Below, one piece after another: positions 1 to 7,656 of a stretch of 64,000 nucleotides of DNA. The position numbers and the translations under genes are program-made. Positions within the stretch are counted from its first letter, which is position 1; each line of letters opens with the position of its first letter. This DNA is from Marvinbryantia formatexigens DSM 14469 (GTDB lineage: Bacteria > Bacillota > Clostridia > Lachnospirales > Lachnospiraceae): positions 372,001-436,000 of the forward strand of contig NZ_CP102268.1 of assembly GCF_025148285.1 (NCBI RefSeq). Direction: 5' to 3'. The notes beneath the pieces are model-generated. The model ran no database searches. It was given only the letters and a program-made list of their open reading frames with translations, and was not told where the DNA came from.

Positions 1-97
1 TTACGGCGCGCTCTCTTGCGCTGTGTACCTTCCTGGCATCCACCAGTATCGCTTCTGTCAGACCGGATCCGGTACTATCTACTGTATCAATGCCCAT
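1..97 (-). CDS. Partial hypothetical protein (runs off window)
   Basis: An open frame starts at an ATG (97-95) inside the last codons of the upstream HTH gene and stays open to the window edge (about 32 residues seen). It could be the next gene of the element A early operon, translated by coupling, because no strong Shine-Dalgarno site is present. The visible residues match no family I know. It may be a chance frame. Confidence 0.3.
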   Translation of the reverse strand, partial: MGIDTVDSTGSGLTEAILVDARKVHSARERAV

Positions 98-329
98 ATA
101 TGCTTTTTTCTGCATTGGCTTGCCCTCCATCATCACAATTCCCTTTAGTCTCCGCTGCTGGATACTTTTCAATAAATCTCTCCAGATCGCTCCCTCGTAT
201 CTTTTTCTGCCCCAGGTTCAGATACGGTAGCTGTCCCGTATTCATTAGCCCATATACAGCCGAAACATTCATCAGCAATATTTGCGCCGCCTGTCTGACT
301 GTGTATAATGGTTTATATGCCTCTACCAT
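87..329 (-). CDS. Small helix-turn-helix DNA-binding protein (excisionase/MerR-type fold)
   Basis: This is an 80-residue protein. Residues about 8-55 (TVRQAAQILLMNVSAVYGLM, then GQLPYLNLGQKKIRGSDLERFIE) follow the pattern of the HTH_17/excisionase family: a helix-turn-helix, then a wing ending with a lysine/arginine-rich strand and an E-R-F-I-E helix. Such proteins bind DNA as excisionases or small regulators in mobile elements. The start is supported by AGGAGGG six bases before the ATG. It lies with other small minus-strand genes on the early side of element A's switch. The exact role (excisionase or regulator) is not decided by sequence. Confidence 0.7.
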   Translation of the reverse strand: MVEAYKPLYTVRQAAQILLMNVSAVYGLMNTGQLPYLNLGQKKIRGSDLERFIEKYPAAETKGNCDDGGQANAEKSIYGH

Positions 330-366
330 CCTGTCCCTCCTCTCTTTATCATTTTCCAGACATGGT

Positions 367-600
367 TCATTGGATTAGCAGCCATATACTACCTATCGCA
401 ATAAGTCCTGCAGTTACCCATGCAGCAAGCCATCCCAGCATGAGCCCTTCGTGCGCTATTCCGATAGTTAATGCAGCGAACATTATCACAAGAATCAAAA
501 TATCCACCGCTTTCCGTATCCTGCGTTTTCTGCGTAGTGCTTTTATATGCCGCGCTCTTTCTTCTTTTTCCCTCATGAACTTCTCATAGTATTTGTCCAT
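367..600 (-). CDS. Small two-helix membrane protein
   Basis: The 77-residue protein has a strongly basic N-terminal half (RARHIKALRRKRRIRK) followed by two hydrophobic segments at about residues 33-50 and 53-76 ending at the C-terminus. It is therefore predicted to be inserted in the membrane with a cytoplasmic basic head. An AGGAG site lies nine bases before the start. No family is recognised. It sits in the small-gene cluster of element A. Confidence 0.6.
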   Translation of the reverse strand: MDKYYEKFMREKEERARHIKALRRKRRIRKAVDILILVIMFAALTIGIAHEGLMLGWLAAWVTAGLIAIGSIWLLIQ

Positions 601-637
601 TGATCTGTACTCCTGTTCATTAATTAATTACATACAT

Positions 638-757
638 TTACGTTATTTGCATAAAATTGACTATGGCTATTACAAGTGCAATCAAGGAAATTATCAGCAA
701 TCCCCACTGAATCACCTCATATACAACAGGGTGCTTCTCCTCTAACCACGTCCACAT
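638..757 (-). CDS. 39-residue single-pass membrane peptide
   Basis: A short reading frame starts at ATG 757 with AAAGGAGAG upstream. It encodes 39 residues with one hydrophobic helix (about residues 18-35, GLLIISLIALVIAIVNF) after a charged N-terminus. Size and layout recall small phage or toxin-like membrane peptides, but no family is recognised. It lies between two other short genes of element A and may be co-transcribed with 367-600. Confidence 0.45.
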   Translation of the reverse strand: MWTWLEEKHPVVYEVIQWGLLIISLIALVIAIVNFMQIT

Positions 758-869
758 AATTCTCACTCTCCTTTATTTGTATATTTCATTGACATTGTTC
801 CGCTTTGCTCCTATTCTTGTCTTACAGGCTGTGCCGCAGCCGAGTATAAAAGAAAGGAGTATCCTGCAG

Positions 870-1049
870 ATGCTTGATAGCGAAACAGCAAAACGCCTTG
901 AGCACAAAGTTCTTGAAAAAATGAACTTTAATCAATCAAATATCTCTAGATCCGATTTGCTTTTAAAAACGATTTCTGAAATTGCCATTAAGACCACCAT
1001 TATCACACTGCAAGAGTATGAGCGGCTCAATAATGAAGATGCTGATTGA
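870..1049 (+). CDS. Hypothetical 59-residue protein
   Basis: An AGAAAGGAG site stands ten bases before ATG 870; an upstream in-frame ATG at 777 has no such site, so the shorter form is preferred. The product is helical and charged (MLDSETAKRLEHKVLEKMNF at its start), without membrane segments. It overlaps the 3' end of the convergent gene 1027-1269 by 23 bases. Unknown function. Confidence 0.5.
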   Translation: MLDSETAKRLEHKVLEKMNFNQSNISRSDLLLKTISEIAIKTTIITLQEYERLNNEDAD

Positions 1050-1269
1050 GTTTTTGCAAAGATTCAGTCATCCTTTTATTGAGAAGCATTTCAGCATTTT
1101 CAAGTAAATTATTTTCTGAAATAACACTTAGCCATCTGGCGGACACAAGCTCCGCCAGAGCTTTTGTCATTTCTGGAACCACGCTACCATCGTACATTCC
1201 GTCCGACTCCTTAATTTGAACCTGTATCCAGTCACAGATAGATTCAATTGTTTCATCTACTTTATCCAT
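1027..1269 (-). CDS. Hypothetical helical protein
   Basis: An 80-residue helical, acidic protein (85 if the GTG at 1284 is used; a GGTGGTGA-like site precedes the ATG at 1269 and an AAGGAAAG precedes the GTG, so the start is uncertain). No motif is recognised. It is convergent with 870-1049 and belongs to the minus-strand gene group of element A. Confidence 0.5.
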   Translation of the reverse strand: MDKVDETIESICDWIQVQIKESDGMYDGSVVPEMTKALAELVSARWLSVISENNLLENAEMLLNKRMTESLQKLNQHLHY

Positions 1270-1436
1270 TCCCCCGCTCACCACCTTTCCTTTTTACGGC
1301 TCCCGATCAGTGCCTAAATAGACTTTTTATATATAGATTTCAAAATCGTATTTAGCCAATTGACTTTCTCATCAATTTCTACTATTCTTTAATTGCAAAT
1401 ACTAAAAAATATACAAATTAACGAAAGGAGTCCAGT

Positions 1437-2231
1437 ATGAATTCAAATTCTGCTACACAGAGCAGCGATTTAACCGTTGAAAAAATACTTCGTTCAAGCA
1501 TCAGAGTCTCTGTAACCAAAACATCTGGCGAACAACATTACGGTACCGCATTCTTTTTTAACTTTATGATTAATCAGTCACCGTATCCCGTATTGATTAG
1601 TAACCGCCATGTTTTTGAAAATGCGTCAGAAATGTCATTTTTTGTTAACGCCTCCTGCAGCAACTTATCTTGGGCAGAACGTTGCAAACATAATGAAAAA
1701 AAACATTTAATTTACGCACTACCTAAAATTATTTTTCATCCAAATCCAGACATTGATCTTGCTTTATTTCCGATGGAAACTACTATTAATCAGTTCGCAG
1801 AACAAGGTATTTCTTTTGTTCACTGGTACTTAGATGAAAGTATTATTCCATCGGCTCAAGAGTGGTCTCGCTTATTACCGCTTGAGGATGTCATAATGGT
1901 CGGATGTCCAGATGCTATATTTGATTTAAAAAACAATCTTGCTTTGATACGTAAAGGTATTATTGCCTCCCATCCTGCATATGACTTTAACTATAAGCCT
2001 GTTTTTATCTCTGACATTGCATGTTTTCCAGGCTCCAGTGGCTCTCCTATTTTAATGCGTGATACCAGTCCCTTTTTCTCCGATGAAACACTGTACTTAG
2101 ATTCCTCTCGCTACGCCTTATTAGGAATTCAAAGCCGCGTTTTCCAGCATAGCGAAAATTATTTCAATAATCTCGCCATCGCGATAAAATCTACCGAACT
2201 ACTTGCTTTCCGGAACCTGCTCTGGTCCTGA
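1437..2231 (+). CDS. Trypsin-like serine peptidase (cargo gene)
   Basis: A 264-residue protein with the trypsin/chymotrypsin-fold catalytic set: His58 in SNRHVF, Asp107 in the PDIDLAL stretch (Asp105 is an alternative) and Ser201 in FPGSSGSPI, where GSSGSP is the nucleophile-elbow form of GDSGGP. There is no signal peptide, so it should act in the cytoplasm, unlike DegP-type proteases. A GAAAGGAG site precedes the ATG. It stands alone on the plus strand among minus-strand early genes, is AT-rich, and its 3' end overlaps a convergent small gene. Lone cytoplasmic trypsin-like peptidases in mobile elements are often linked to anti-phage defence; that role here is inference. Confidence 0.8.
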   Translation: MNSNSATQSSDLTVEKILRSSIRVSVTKTSGEQHYGTAFFFNFMINQSPYPVLISNRHVFENASEMSFFVNASCSNLSWAERCKHNEKKHLIYALPKIIFHPNPDIDLALFPMETTINQFAEQGISFVHWYLDESIIPSAQEWSRLLPLEDVIMVGCPDAIFDLKNNLALIRKGIIASHPAYDFNYKPVFISDIACFPGSSGSPILMRDTSPFFSDETLYLDSSRYALLGIQSRVFQHSENYFNNLAIAIKSTELLAFRNLLWS

Positions 2232-2396
2232 ACCTTGATACACTATCGGCAGTGACATGTTAATTAGTTTTACGCCTGTTTCCAAAACCATAATTCTTAT
2301 TTTTATGTCCTCTAAATACTCTAAGCTTCTTCTTATGTCACACAAACTTTCATTTATTGCTTGGAGTTCCTTTTTAATAGATTTCTTTTTTCTCAT
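2199..2396 (-). CDS. Small coiled-coil protein
   Basis: A near-ideal GGAGGTGATATAGC leader precedes ATG 2396. The 65-residue product is basic at the N-terminus (MRKKKSIKKELQ) and then forms a likely amphipathic or coiled-coil helix (residues 10-45). Its 3' end overlaps that of the protease gene by 33 bases, tail to tail. No family is recognised; it could be a partner or regulator of the protease, but nothing but adjacency supports that. Confidence 0.55.
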   Translation of the reverse strand: MRKKKSIKKELQAINESLCDIRRSLEYLEDIKIRIMVLETGVKLINMSLPIVYQGSGPEQVPESK

Positions 2397-2483
2397 GCTA
2401 TATCACCTCCGCATTATTAATCGTGGGCTTATCAGTCTTCTACCGTCTTATCCCCCCGTTTTCTTCTATATGCTTTGTTGATT

Positions 2484-2702
2484 TTAAATCATCTTTTGTG
2501 CAAAAAAAATTTTTTCTTTTTCACTCAAAGAATCAATCTGCAGTAATTCACATAGCGCTGAAACCTCACTTGTCTTAAACTCCTGTTTGTTCTCTACTTT
2601 AAGCTGAAATCCATATGCAGATAATCCTAAATACTCTGCAACATATTTCATTTTCAGCCCCTTTTTGCCAATCAATTCTTTAAGCGCCACTGTATCAGTC
2701 AA
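2484..2702 (-). CDS. Phage-type HTH protein (divergent from the repressor)
   Basis: The 72-residue protein begins at TTG 2702 after AAAGGGAG. Residues about 12-45 (GLKMKYVAEYLGLSAYGFQL) form an XRE-like helix-turn-helix, a form common in Firmicute phage proteins transcribed away from the CI repressor. Divergence from the S24 repressor and the shared operator region argue for a Cro-like or early regulator role in element A. A TGATTTTAAATCA-like box also covers its stop codon. Confidence 0.7.
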   Translation of the reverse strand: MTDTVALKELIGKKGLKMKYVAEYLGLSAYGFQLKVENKQEFKTSEVSALCELLQIDSLSEKEKIFFAQKMI

Positions 2703-2723
2703 TTTCTCACTCCCTTTCTTTTT

Positions 2724-2833
2724 GATGATTTTAAATCATCTGTTTGTAATATACCATCTTATTGATTTAAAGTCAACTATTTTTTTAAATTTATTCAAAA
2801 ATAATTGATTTTAAATAAACAATATGATATGAT
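2724..2833. promoter_or_regulatory. Divergent promoters and operator boxes of element A switch
   Basis: On the minus strand TTGACT (2776-2771) and TATATT (2753-2748) are 17 bp apart and would drive 2484-2702. On the plus strand TTGATT (2805-2810) and TATGAT (2828-2833) are 17 bp apart and would drive the repressor. Near-palindromic boxes resembling TTGATTTTAAATCA occur at 2724-2740, 2762-2776 and 2805-2818, with another at 2478-2493. Two of them overlap the -35 elements, which is the layout expected for repressor operators. Confidence 0.7.
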
Positions 2834-2856
2834 ACGATTATCAAGGAGGAAAAAAT

Positions 2857-3477
2857 ATGGCCGAAATAGGAATACGAATACGTGAACAGCGCGAAGCTAT
2901 TGGAATGACCCAAGAGGAACTGGCTTCAAAGCTTGGCTACAAAAACAAATCATCTATAGCAAAAATCGAGACTGGTGCAAACGATATTGTGCAGAGCAAG
3001 GTTATTGAATTTGCCGACGCACTAAATACAACCGTTTCTTATCTTATGGGTTGGGAAAAAACCAATGTTAACTCCAGGAAAAAAGGCGTAACTATCAACG
3101 TCCTCGGTCGTGTCGCCGCTGGCATCCCGATCGAAGCGATTACAGACATTATAGATACGGAAGAGATTCCGGAAGAAATGGCAGCTACAGGAGAGTTCTT
3201 CGGGCTCCAGATTCACGGCGACAGTATGGAACCAAAATTTAGCGAAGGCGATGTCGTGATCGTCCGGCAACAGGATGATGCGGAATCCGGTGATATTGTG
3301 ATCGCAATGATAAACGGTGACGATGCAACCTGCAAACGCCTAAGAAAGTATAGAGATGGAATCGAACTGGTATCCACGAACCCAAGTTATGAGCCGATGT
3401 TCTTCAGCAACGAGGATATCGAACAGAAACCTGTGAAGATTATCGGAAAGGTCGTAGAATTAAGAGCAAAGTTTTAA
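2857..3477 (+). CDS. LexA/CI-type phage repressor (XRE HTH + S24 peptidase)
   Basis: A 206-residue repressor. Residues 1-65 are an XRE helix-turn-helix (MTQEELASKLGYKNKSSIAK). The C-terminal half is an S24 self-cleaving domain: cleavage site Ala-Gly in VAAGIP (about residue 87), nucleophile serine in HGDSMEP (about 122) and general-base lysine in TCKRL (about 159). It should hold element A in lysogeny and be inactivated through RecA during DNA damage. AAGGAGG precedes the start. Its last 13 residues (KIIGKVVELRAKF) are repeated in a variant form 1.9 kb downstream, beyond the cargo gene. Confidence 0.9.
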   Translation: MAEIGIRIREQREAIGMTQEELASKLGYKNKSSIAKIETGANDIVQSKVIEFADALNTTVSYLMGWEKTNVNSRKKGVTINVLGRVAAGIPIEAITDIIDTEEIPEEMAATGEFFGLQIHGDSMEPKFSEGDVVIVRQQDDAESGDIVIAMINGDDATCKRLRKYRDGIELVSTNPSYEPMFFSNEDIEQKPVKIIGKVVELRAKF

Positions 3478-3530
3478 GTATGAAACACTTCGATGTTTTA
3501 ACAAAATCAAAGGAAAAGAGGGAATGAGTT

Positions 3531-5318
3531 ATGAAGAAAAAGATTTTGATTTTCAACATTATTTTTATACTGTTTTTATTAATAGGCATCACGGCAAATA
3601 GTGCGGAACAGCAAATTACTATTGACGAACAAGTTCTGGTGGACGAAAACGGGATAAAAATAAAGGCAACAAAATACGGCGAATCCTTTGATTTAGATTC
3701 TCCATACATTGCATTAGAGTTAATAAACAATACTGATTACGACTTAACGATCAGTTTGAATCGCACATCTGTAAATGGAATCATGTTCCAAGATGCTTCA
3801 TTATATAAAACAATAGCAGCCCAAACAACCGATAAGGCAACTATTAATTTTATGTCATTTTTATTGGAGGATGTTGGCATAACAACGATAGGAGAAGTTG
3901 AAACTTCATTCAAAATTATCGGAGAAGGTAAAGATGCGCCCAATTTTGAAACTGATATCGTAAAAATACGTACTTCTGCTTATACCAACCTTGTTCAGTC
4001 GTACGACGATTCGGGTGAAATAATATTTGATGAAAATGGAATACGATTGATAAAAAAAGATTTGTCTATTACAGAATTTGTAACAGGACAAGATTTTTAT
4101 ATTGATAATACTTCCGGAAAGCGTATTCAAATTATTGCTACAGAAAACAAAGTAAATGATACTTTGATAGACTCAACTATAACTTTCCCAGCTATTGAAG
4201 TTGATAAAAAAGCGAATTACACACTATCATTTATGAAAGATGATCTTGATAAGACCGGTGTAGACAAAATAGAAAGCATATCCTCACACTTTGCATTTTA
4301 TGATGCAGATACACAAGAGATGTTGATAGAAAAAGTTGTCACCTTTAAGCAGGAATCACAAGGTATGATTACTGCATTAAATCTTAAAGATGAGCTTGCC
4401 TACTCCGATGAATATATCCAAGTAAAAGCATCAAATATGCAGATTGATAATCTCGGAATCACTACGCTTGATCTTGCAATAAAAAATATGTGCAACGAAA
4501 CAATCACCTATTCTGGCGGGAAAATACAAGTAAACGGAAAAGAAATAAGCGGATCTGTTGGTGCATTTGGAAATCCTGATTTTTTAGTAGAAATAAAAAG
4601 TGATGAAGAACATTTAACTGTCCTTCGCATTAAACGTGACAGTTTAGCAGAACAGGGGATTACGGAAATTTCTTCAATTGCATTGGAACTAGGTATTTTC
4701 GTAGGATATTCTAAAACCTACGATGCGATCATAAACATTCCATTTGATGATGCTTCAAGTGTATCAACCAGTGTAGCTACCAATCTTTCAAATGTAGCTG
4801 ATGAATATATAGCAAATACATATATCATTCGTAATACAAGTAAACTTTCTGTATTATATGAATTGAAAAACATAAATGATGAAACGATATCTCTTCGTGG
4901 CACATTAAACTTTAAAGATGCCGATGGAAATGTTATTGATACCAAAGAAGATTTCATTGATTACATGTCTCCTAATTGCTACAACTTTATGATATTTTCA
5001 ACAACAGAATCAGCGGAAAAAGTTAGTCTTTCATTAACTCCATCGATATTTACAGATAAAATTGCTTCTCTTTCTTATGACGTTGATGATTCATTGGAAA
5101 ATATCTTAAAGGTTAAAGTTACAAACAACAGCGATAATATTTCCAGCAATACCGTGCTTACAGTTATATTTGCAAAAAACGGAAAAATCAATGGATATTC
5201 CAGAGGTCTTTCTGGAAAGAAAATTATAGATATTAATCCGCACGACAGTCTGGAAAGTACAATATCTGATATGCCTTATGACGATTATCGCATTTATTTA
5301 ACCGGTGTAGTTAAATAA
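3531..5318 (+). CDS. Large secreted protein with three repeated domains (lysogenic cargo)
   Basis: A 595-residue protein with a Sec signal peptide (basic MKKKILIF, hydrophobic core to about residue 20, cleavage near ANSAEQ). The mature part contains about three units of about 120 residues, each starting with a D-E-N-G-I or similar strand (about residues 37, 167 and 285) and rich in beta-strand sequence, resembling immunoglobulin-like or DUF4352-type extracellular folds. No cell-wall anchor is seen. It is AT-rich compared with its neighbours, follows the repressor in the same direction, and is bracketed by two versions of the repressor 3' end, so it was probably acquired as a lysogenic conversion (moron) gene. 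Exact function unknown. Confidence 0.75.
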   Translation: MKKKILIFNIIFILFLLIGITANSAEQQITIDEQVLVDENGIKIKATKYGESFDLDSPYIALELINNTDYDLTISLNRTSVNGIMFQDASLYKTIAAQTTDKATINFMSFLLEDVGITTIGEVETSFKIIGEGKDAPNFETDIVKIRTSAYTNLVQSYDDSGEIIFDENGIRLIKKDLSITEFVTGQDFYIDNTSGKRIQIIATENKVNDTLIDSTITFPAIEVDKKANYTLSFMKDDLDKTGVDKIESISSHFAFYDADTQEMLIEKVVTFKQESQGMITALNLKDELAYSDEYIQVKASNMQIDNLGITTLDLAIKNMCNETITYSGGKIQVNGKEISGSVGAFGNPDFLVEIKSDEEHLTVLRIKRDSLAEQGITEISSIALELGIFVGYSKTYDAIINIPFDDASSVSTSVATNLSNVADEYIANTYIIRNTSKLSVLYELKNINDETISLRGTLNFKDADGNVIDTKEDFIDYMSPNCYNFMIFSTTESAEKVSLSLTPSIFTDKIASLSYDVDDSLENILKVKVTNNSDNISSNTVLTVIFAKNGKINGYSRGLSGKKIIDINPHDSLESTISDMPYDDYRIYLTGVVK

Positions 5319-5350
5319 ACCGTAGCCTACCAGTACAACTTTCTATTTAC

Positions 5351-5391
5351 AAATTATCGGCAGGGTCGTGGAACTGAGAGGAAAATTTTAG
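5351..5391 (+). pseudogene. Displaced 3' end of a LexA/CI-type repressor gene
   Basis: These 41 bases encode KIIGRVVELRGKF and a stop. This matches the last 13 residues of the intact repressor (KIIGKVVELRAKF) with two substitutions and several silent changes. There is no upstream repressor sequence here, so it is a tail left behind when DNA carrying the secreted-protein gene and a replacement tail entered the repressor 3' end. The following AAACCGCTTCGGCGTTT could be the old terminator. Confidence 0.75.
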
Positions 5392-5475
5392 ATTAAACCG
5401 CTTCGGCGTTTAAAGAATGAAGAGCGGCGACCTTTGCTGCCATCCAAATTATAACTAAAAAGGGAGGGCTATAGT

Positions 5476-5736
5476 ATGATGTATCCATACATGACACTAA
5501 ATGACAATACTGAAATTACACATTCCGAGATGAAACCGGATGGACGGGTGAAAGTTTATATTGAAACCCCTGTATATGGTGGTTTTCATGATGCCACATG
5601 CTGGCTTCCAGAATATACATGGGAGTTTCATGGATACTCCGAAACCGAAATGAGTTATTTCAAGCAGCTAATACGTGATAATGCTCATCTAATGATGGAG
5701 TTTTCACAAGAAGGAGGTTCTAGTTATGCCCGATAA
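5476..5736 (+). CDS. Hypothetical protein of the integrase-side module
   Basis: An 86-residue protein (start MMYPYMTLNDNTEITHSEMK) behind GGGAGGG. It is rich in aromatic residues (CWLPEYTWEFHGYSE), with no membrane segment; no family can be named. It overlaps the next small gene by 11 bases, suggesting translational coupling, and lies between repressor and integrase as in many Firmicute prophages and integrative elements. Confidence 0.65.
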   Translation: MMYPYMTLNDNTEITHSEMKPDGRVKVYIETPVYGGFHDATCWLPEYTWEFHGYSETEMSYFKQLIRDNAHLMMEFSQEGGSSYAR

Positions 5737-5899
5737 ATCATCTGCACCCAGCCCGCAAGATATTAAACGGTTCTTTGAGTTGTTTCCCCAGCTTTCCGTG
5801 GAAATGCAGGAATTACTTATTGATCTTGCAGAGAAGGCACTGAGCAATACGCTGTCTACTGAAGAAGTGATGGAAGAGCTGAGAAAGTTTGAGGATTAA
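5726..5899 (+). CDS. Small helical acidic protein
   Basis: The frame begins at ATG 5726 behind AAGGAGG and encodes 57 residues, largely helical and acidic (FPQLSVEMQELLIDLAEKAL), ending with RKFED. It overlaps the preceding gene and is probably co-translated. The sequence is reminiscent of the small dimerising C-terminal helices of phage regulators, but the function is unknown. A hairpin (CACTCCTGTGGAGTG) follows the stop codon. Confidence 0.6.
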   Translation: MPDKSSAPSPQDIKRFFELFPQLSVEMQELLIDLAEKALSNTLSTEEVMEELRKFED

Positions 5900-5965
5900 A
5901 CCACTCCTGTGGAGTGCACTTTGACAACATAATATATTTAACCGGGCAGCCGGGAGGGCGTGCAT

Positions 5966-5997
5966 ATCATCCGCCTAAGTCTTGAGAGGAGGATGAT
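5966..5997 (+). promoter_or_regulatory. Hairpin sequestering the toxin ribosome-binding site
   Basis: Bases 5966-5976 (ATCATCCGCCT) can pair with 5987-5997 (AGGAGGATGAT) at ten of eleven positions across a ten-base loop. The paired strand contains the Shine-Dalgarno sequence of the tiny membrane peptide gene at 6002. Type I toxin mRNAs are commonly kept silent by such a structure until processed or melted. Confidence 0.6.
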
Positions 5998-6001
5998 GCT
6001 T

Positions 6002-6082
6002 ATGAGTACATATGAGGAATTCATGGTTATCATAGCTATTGCTGGATTGATTGTTGCGATTCTGAATTTAAAAAATAAGTAA
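6002..6082 (+). CDS. Putative holin-like type I toxin peptide
   Basis: The 26-residue peptide starts MSTYEEFMVIIAIAGLIVAI and ends NLKNK: a short polar N-terminus, one hydrophobic helix, and a basic end. This is the pattern of the Firmicute holin-like toxin family (Hol-Tox), whose members damage or depolarise the membrane and are controlled by an antisense RNA. In-frame ATGs at 5993 and 5996 are too close to the AGAGGAGG site, so 6002 is chosen. A perfect 8-bp inverted repeat follows the stop, and a consensus promoter downstream points back toward this gene. Confidence 0.7.
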   Translation: MSTYEEFMVIIAIAGLIVAILNLKNK

Positions 6083-6114
6083 GCCGCCCTGTCCCTGGAA
6101 AAGATAGGCGGCTT
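6081..6114. terminator. Hairpin at the end of the toxin gene
   Basis: AAGCCGCC (6081-6088) and GGCGGCTT (6107-6114) form a perfect 8-bp stem with an 18-base loop, starting at the toxin stop codon. It probably ends the toxin mRNA and lies within the region an antisense RNA from 6179-6207 would cover. No long T run follows, so the terminator function is inferred. Confidence 0.5.
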
Positions 6115-6178
6115 CACTTAGCTTATACTTCGCCGGGCGGATAGGTGTGCTCTATCTTTCGGCTGTCTTGTTAAGTAT

Positions 6179-6207
6179 ATTATATGTCAAGCAACAGCAT
6201 TTGTCAA
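6179..6207 (-). promoter_or_regulatory. Consensus promoter for a likely antitoxin RNA
   Basis: On the minus strand TTGACA (6207-6202) and TATAAT (6184-6179) are separated by exactly 17 bp, a perfect sigma-A promoter. No reading frame of note lies downstream in that direction. The transcript would start near 6172 and run into the 3' end of the toxin gene, which is the arrangement of txpA/RatA-like type I antitoxins. Confidence 0.65.
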
Positions 6208-6366
6208 ATGCAAAACCGCCCCTGCGCCAACAGGAACGGTTTCACATAGATTCTATACAGGCACGGAGCCGGTACAATCATCTATCAGCAAGAAGATTAT
6301 ACCACAATCCTCCGGCACCTGTACAGGTGTATTTTTTATACTCATTTTCAAAAAGGAGGAATCACT

Positions 6367-7656
6367 ATGGGACAAGTTACAGCCAGAAAACGTGGAAAGA
6401 CCTGGGAATATGGCTTTGAAGGAGCCAAAATTGCAGGCAAGCGCAACAGGATCACGAAAGGAGGTTTCCGAACTAAAGCCGAGGCTCTGGAAGCCGGTAA
6501 TAAAGCCTTAGTGCAATATAACAGTGCCGGTCAGAGCTTTTCTCCGTCAGAGATAAGCGTAGCTGATTATCTTGACTACTGGATGGATAATTACTGTAAA
6601 ATGAATTTAAAATATAATACACAACTTGGCTATCTTAATATCATCGAAAACCATTTAAAACCTAAATTTGGTCAATACCGTCTTTGTGCGATAAGTGCCG
6701 CTCCTATACAGGAATATGTTAACCATCTAAAAACACAAGGATACGCCAAAAGCACTGTTTCCGGAATCATCAGCACGCTTTCCGGTGCATTTAACTATGC
6801 GGTAGAGCCGATGCATTATCTCCAATATAATCCATGCAATAATATCCGTTATCCAAAATTTAGGGATACCAAAACAGAAGCCCGTTATATTATATCCCCG
6901 GAAGATTTCCAGCGGATCATTGCCCGCTTTGATTCCAGGAGTCAATACTACCTCCCTCTGATGATTGGATATTATACGGGTCTGCGCATTTCAGAAGCAT
7001 TTGCCCTTACATGGGATGACATAGATCTGGATAACCGGACGCTTTCTGTCAATAAGATTACCCTCAAAAGAAATTATGGTGTTGATGTACGAACTGTACT
7101 GCAGAATAAGGGGAAGAAAGAAGAGAAATCTGCCTGGTATTTTGGCACGCCCAAAACCGCCGGTTCAGAGCGAACCATTAAATTCGGAGACGCTCTTTAT
7201 CACGCTCTAAAGTACGCGAAAAAAACGCAGTTAGAAAACCGGCTGCACTATGGGGAATACTATACTGATATCTATTTAAAGCCCGAGAAAGATGAAAAGG
7301 GCGACGAAATATTCCGCTTAATCGAAACTGAACGCAGCATACCATGCGCATTGAATCGCGCTAACATGATATGTGTCCGTGAAAACGGTCAATATGTTTC
7401 TACTGACAGTTTTAAATATTGCGCGCGCGTAATCCATTATGATTTAAAAATTGCATTTAACTATCACTCGCTCCGGCACACACATGCAACGACACTGATC
7501 GAGAATGGAGCCGATATAAAAGATGTCCAGGAGAGACTCGGGCATGACAACATCCAGACAACGATGCAGACTTATGTCCACAATACTGACACCATGTCCA
7601 GCCGCTCCGTAGACATCTTCGAGCAGGCAGTAAGCCAGAAACTTGTCAACCAATGA
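6367..7656 (+). CDS. Tyrosine site-specific integrase of element A
   Basis: A 429-residue phage-type tyrosine recombinase. It has an N-terminal AP2-like arm-binding segment (residues about 1-60, GKTWEYGF...KGGFRTKAEA), a SAM-like core-binding domain (about 65-170) and a catalytic domain with Arg in TGLRISEA (about 207), the HSLRHTH box (about 367-373), LGH (about 390) and the tyrosine nucleophile in MQTYVH (about 404). AAAGGAGG precedes the ATG. It is the last gene of element A; 60 bases after its stop lies a fragment of the rlmD 3' end, so its target is probably that gene. Intact by inspection. Confidence 0.92.
   Translation: MGQVTARKRGKTWEYGFEGAKIAGKRNRITKGGFRTKAEALEAGNKALVQYNSAGQSFSPSEISVADYLDYWMDNYCKMNLKYNTQLGYLNIIENHLKPKFGQYRLCAISAAPIQEYVNHLKTQGYAKSTVSGIISTLSGAFNYAVEPMHYLQYNPCNNIRYPKFRDTKTEARYIISPEDFQRIIARFDSRSQYYLPLMIGYYTGLRISEAFALTWDDIDLDNRTLSVNKITLKRNYGVDVRTVLQNKGKKEEKSAWYFGTPKTAGSERTIKFGDALYHALKYAKKTQLENRLHYGEYYTDIYLKPEKDEKGDEIFRLIETERSIPCALNRANMICVRENGQYVSTDSFKYCARVIHYDLKIAFNYHSLRHTHATTLIENGADIKDVQERLGHDNIQTTMQTYVHNTDTMSSRSVDIFEQAVSQKLVNQ

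Noticed and set aside
6147-6419. 90-residue plus-strand frame upstream of the integrase
   Set aside because: It overlaps the antitoxin promoter region and the integrase start and has no ribosome site.
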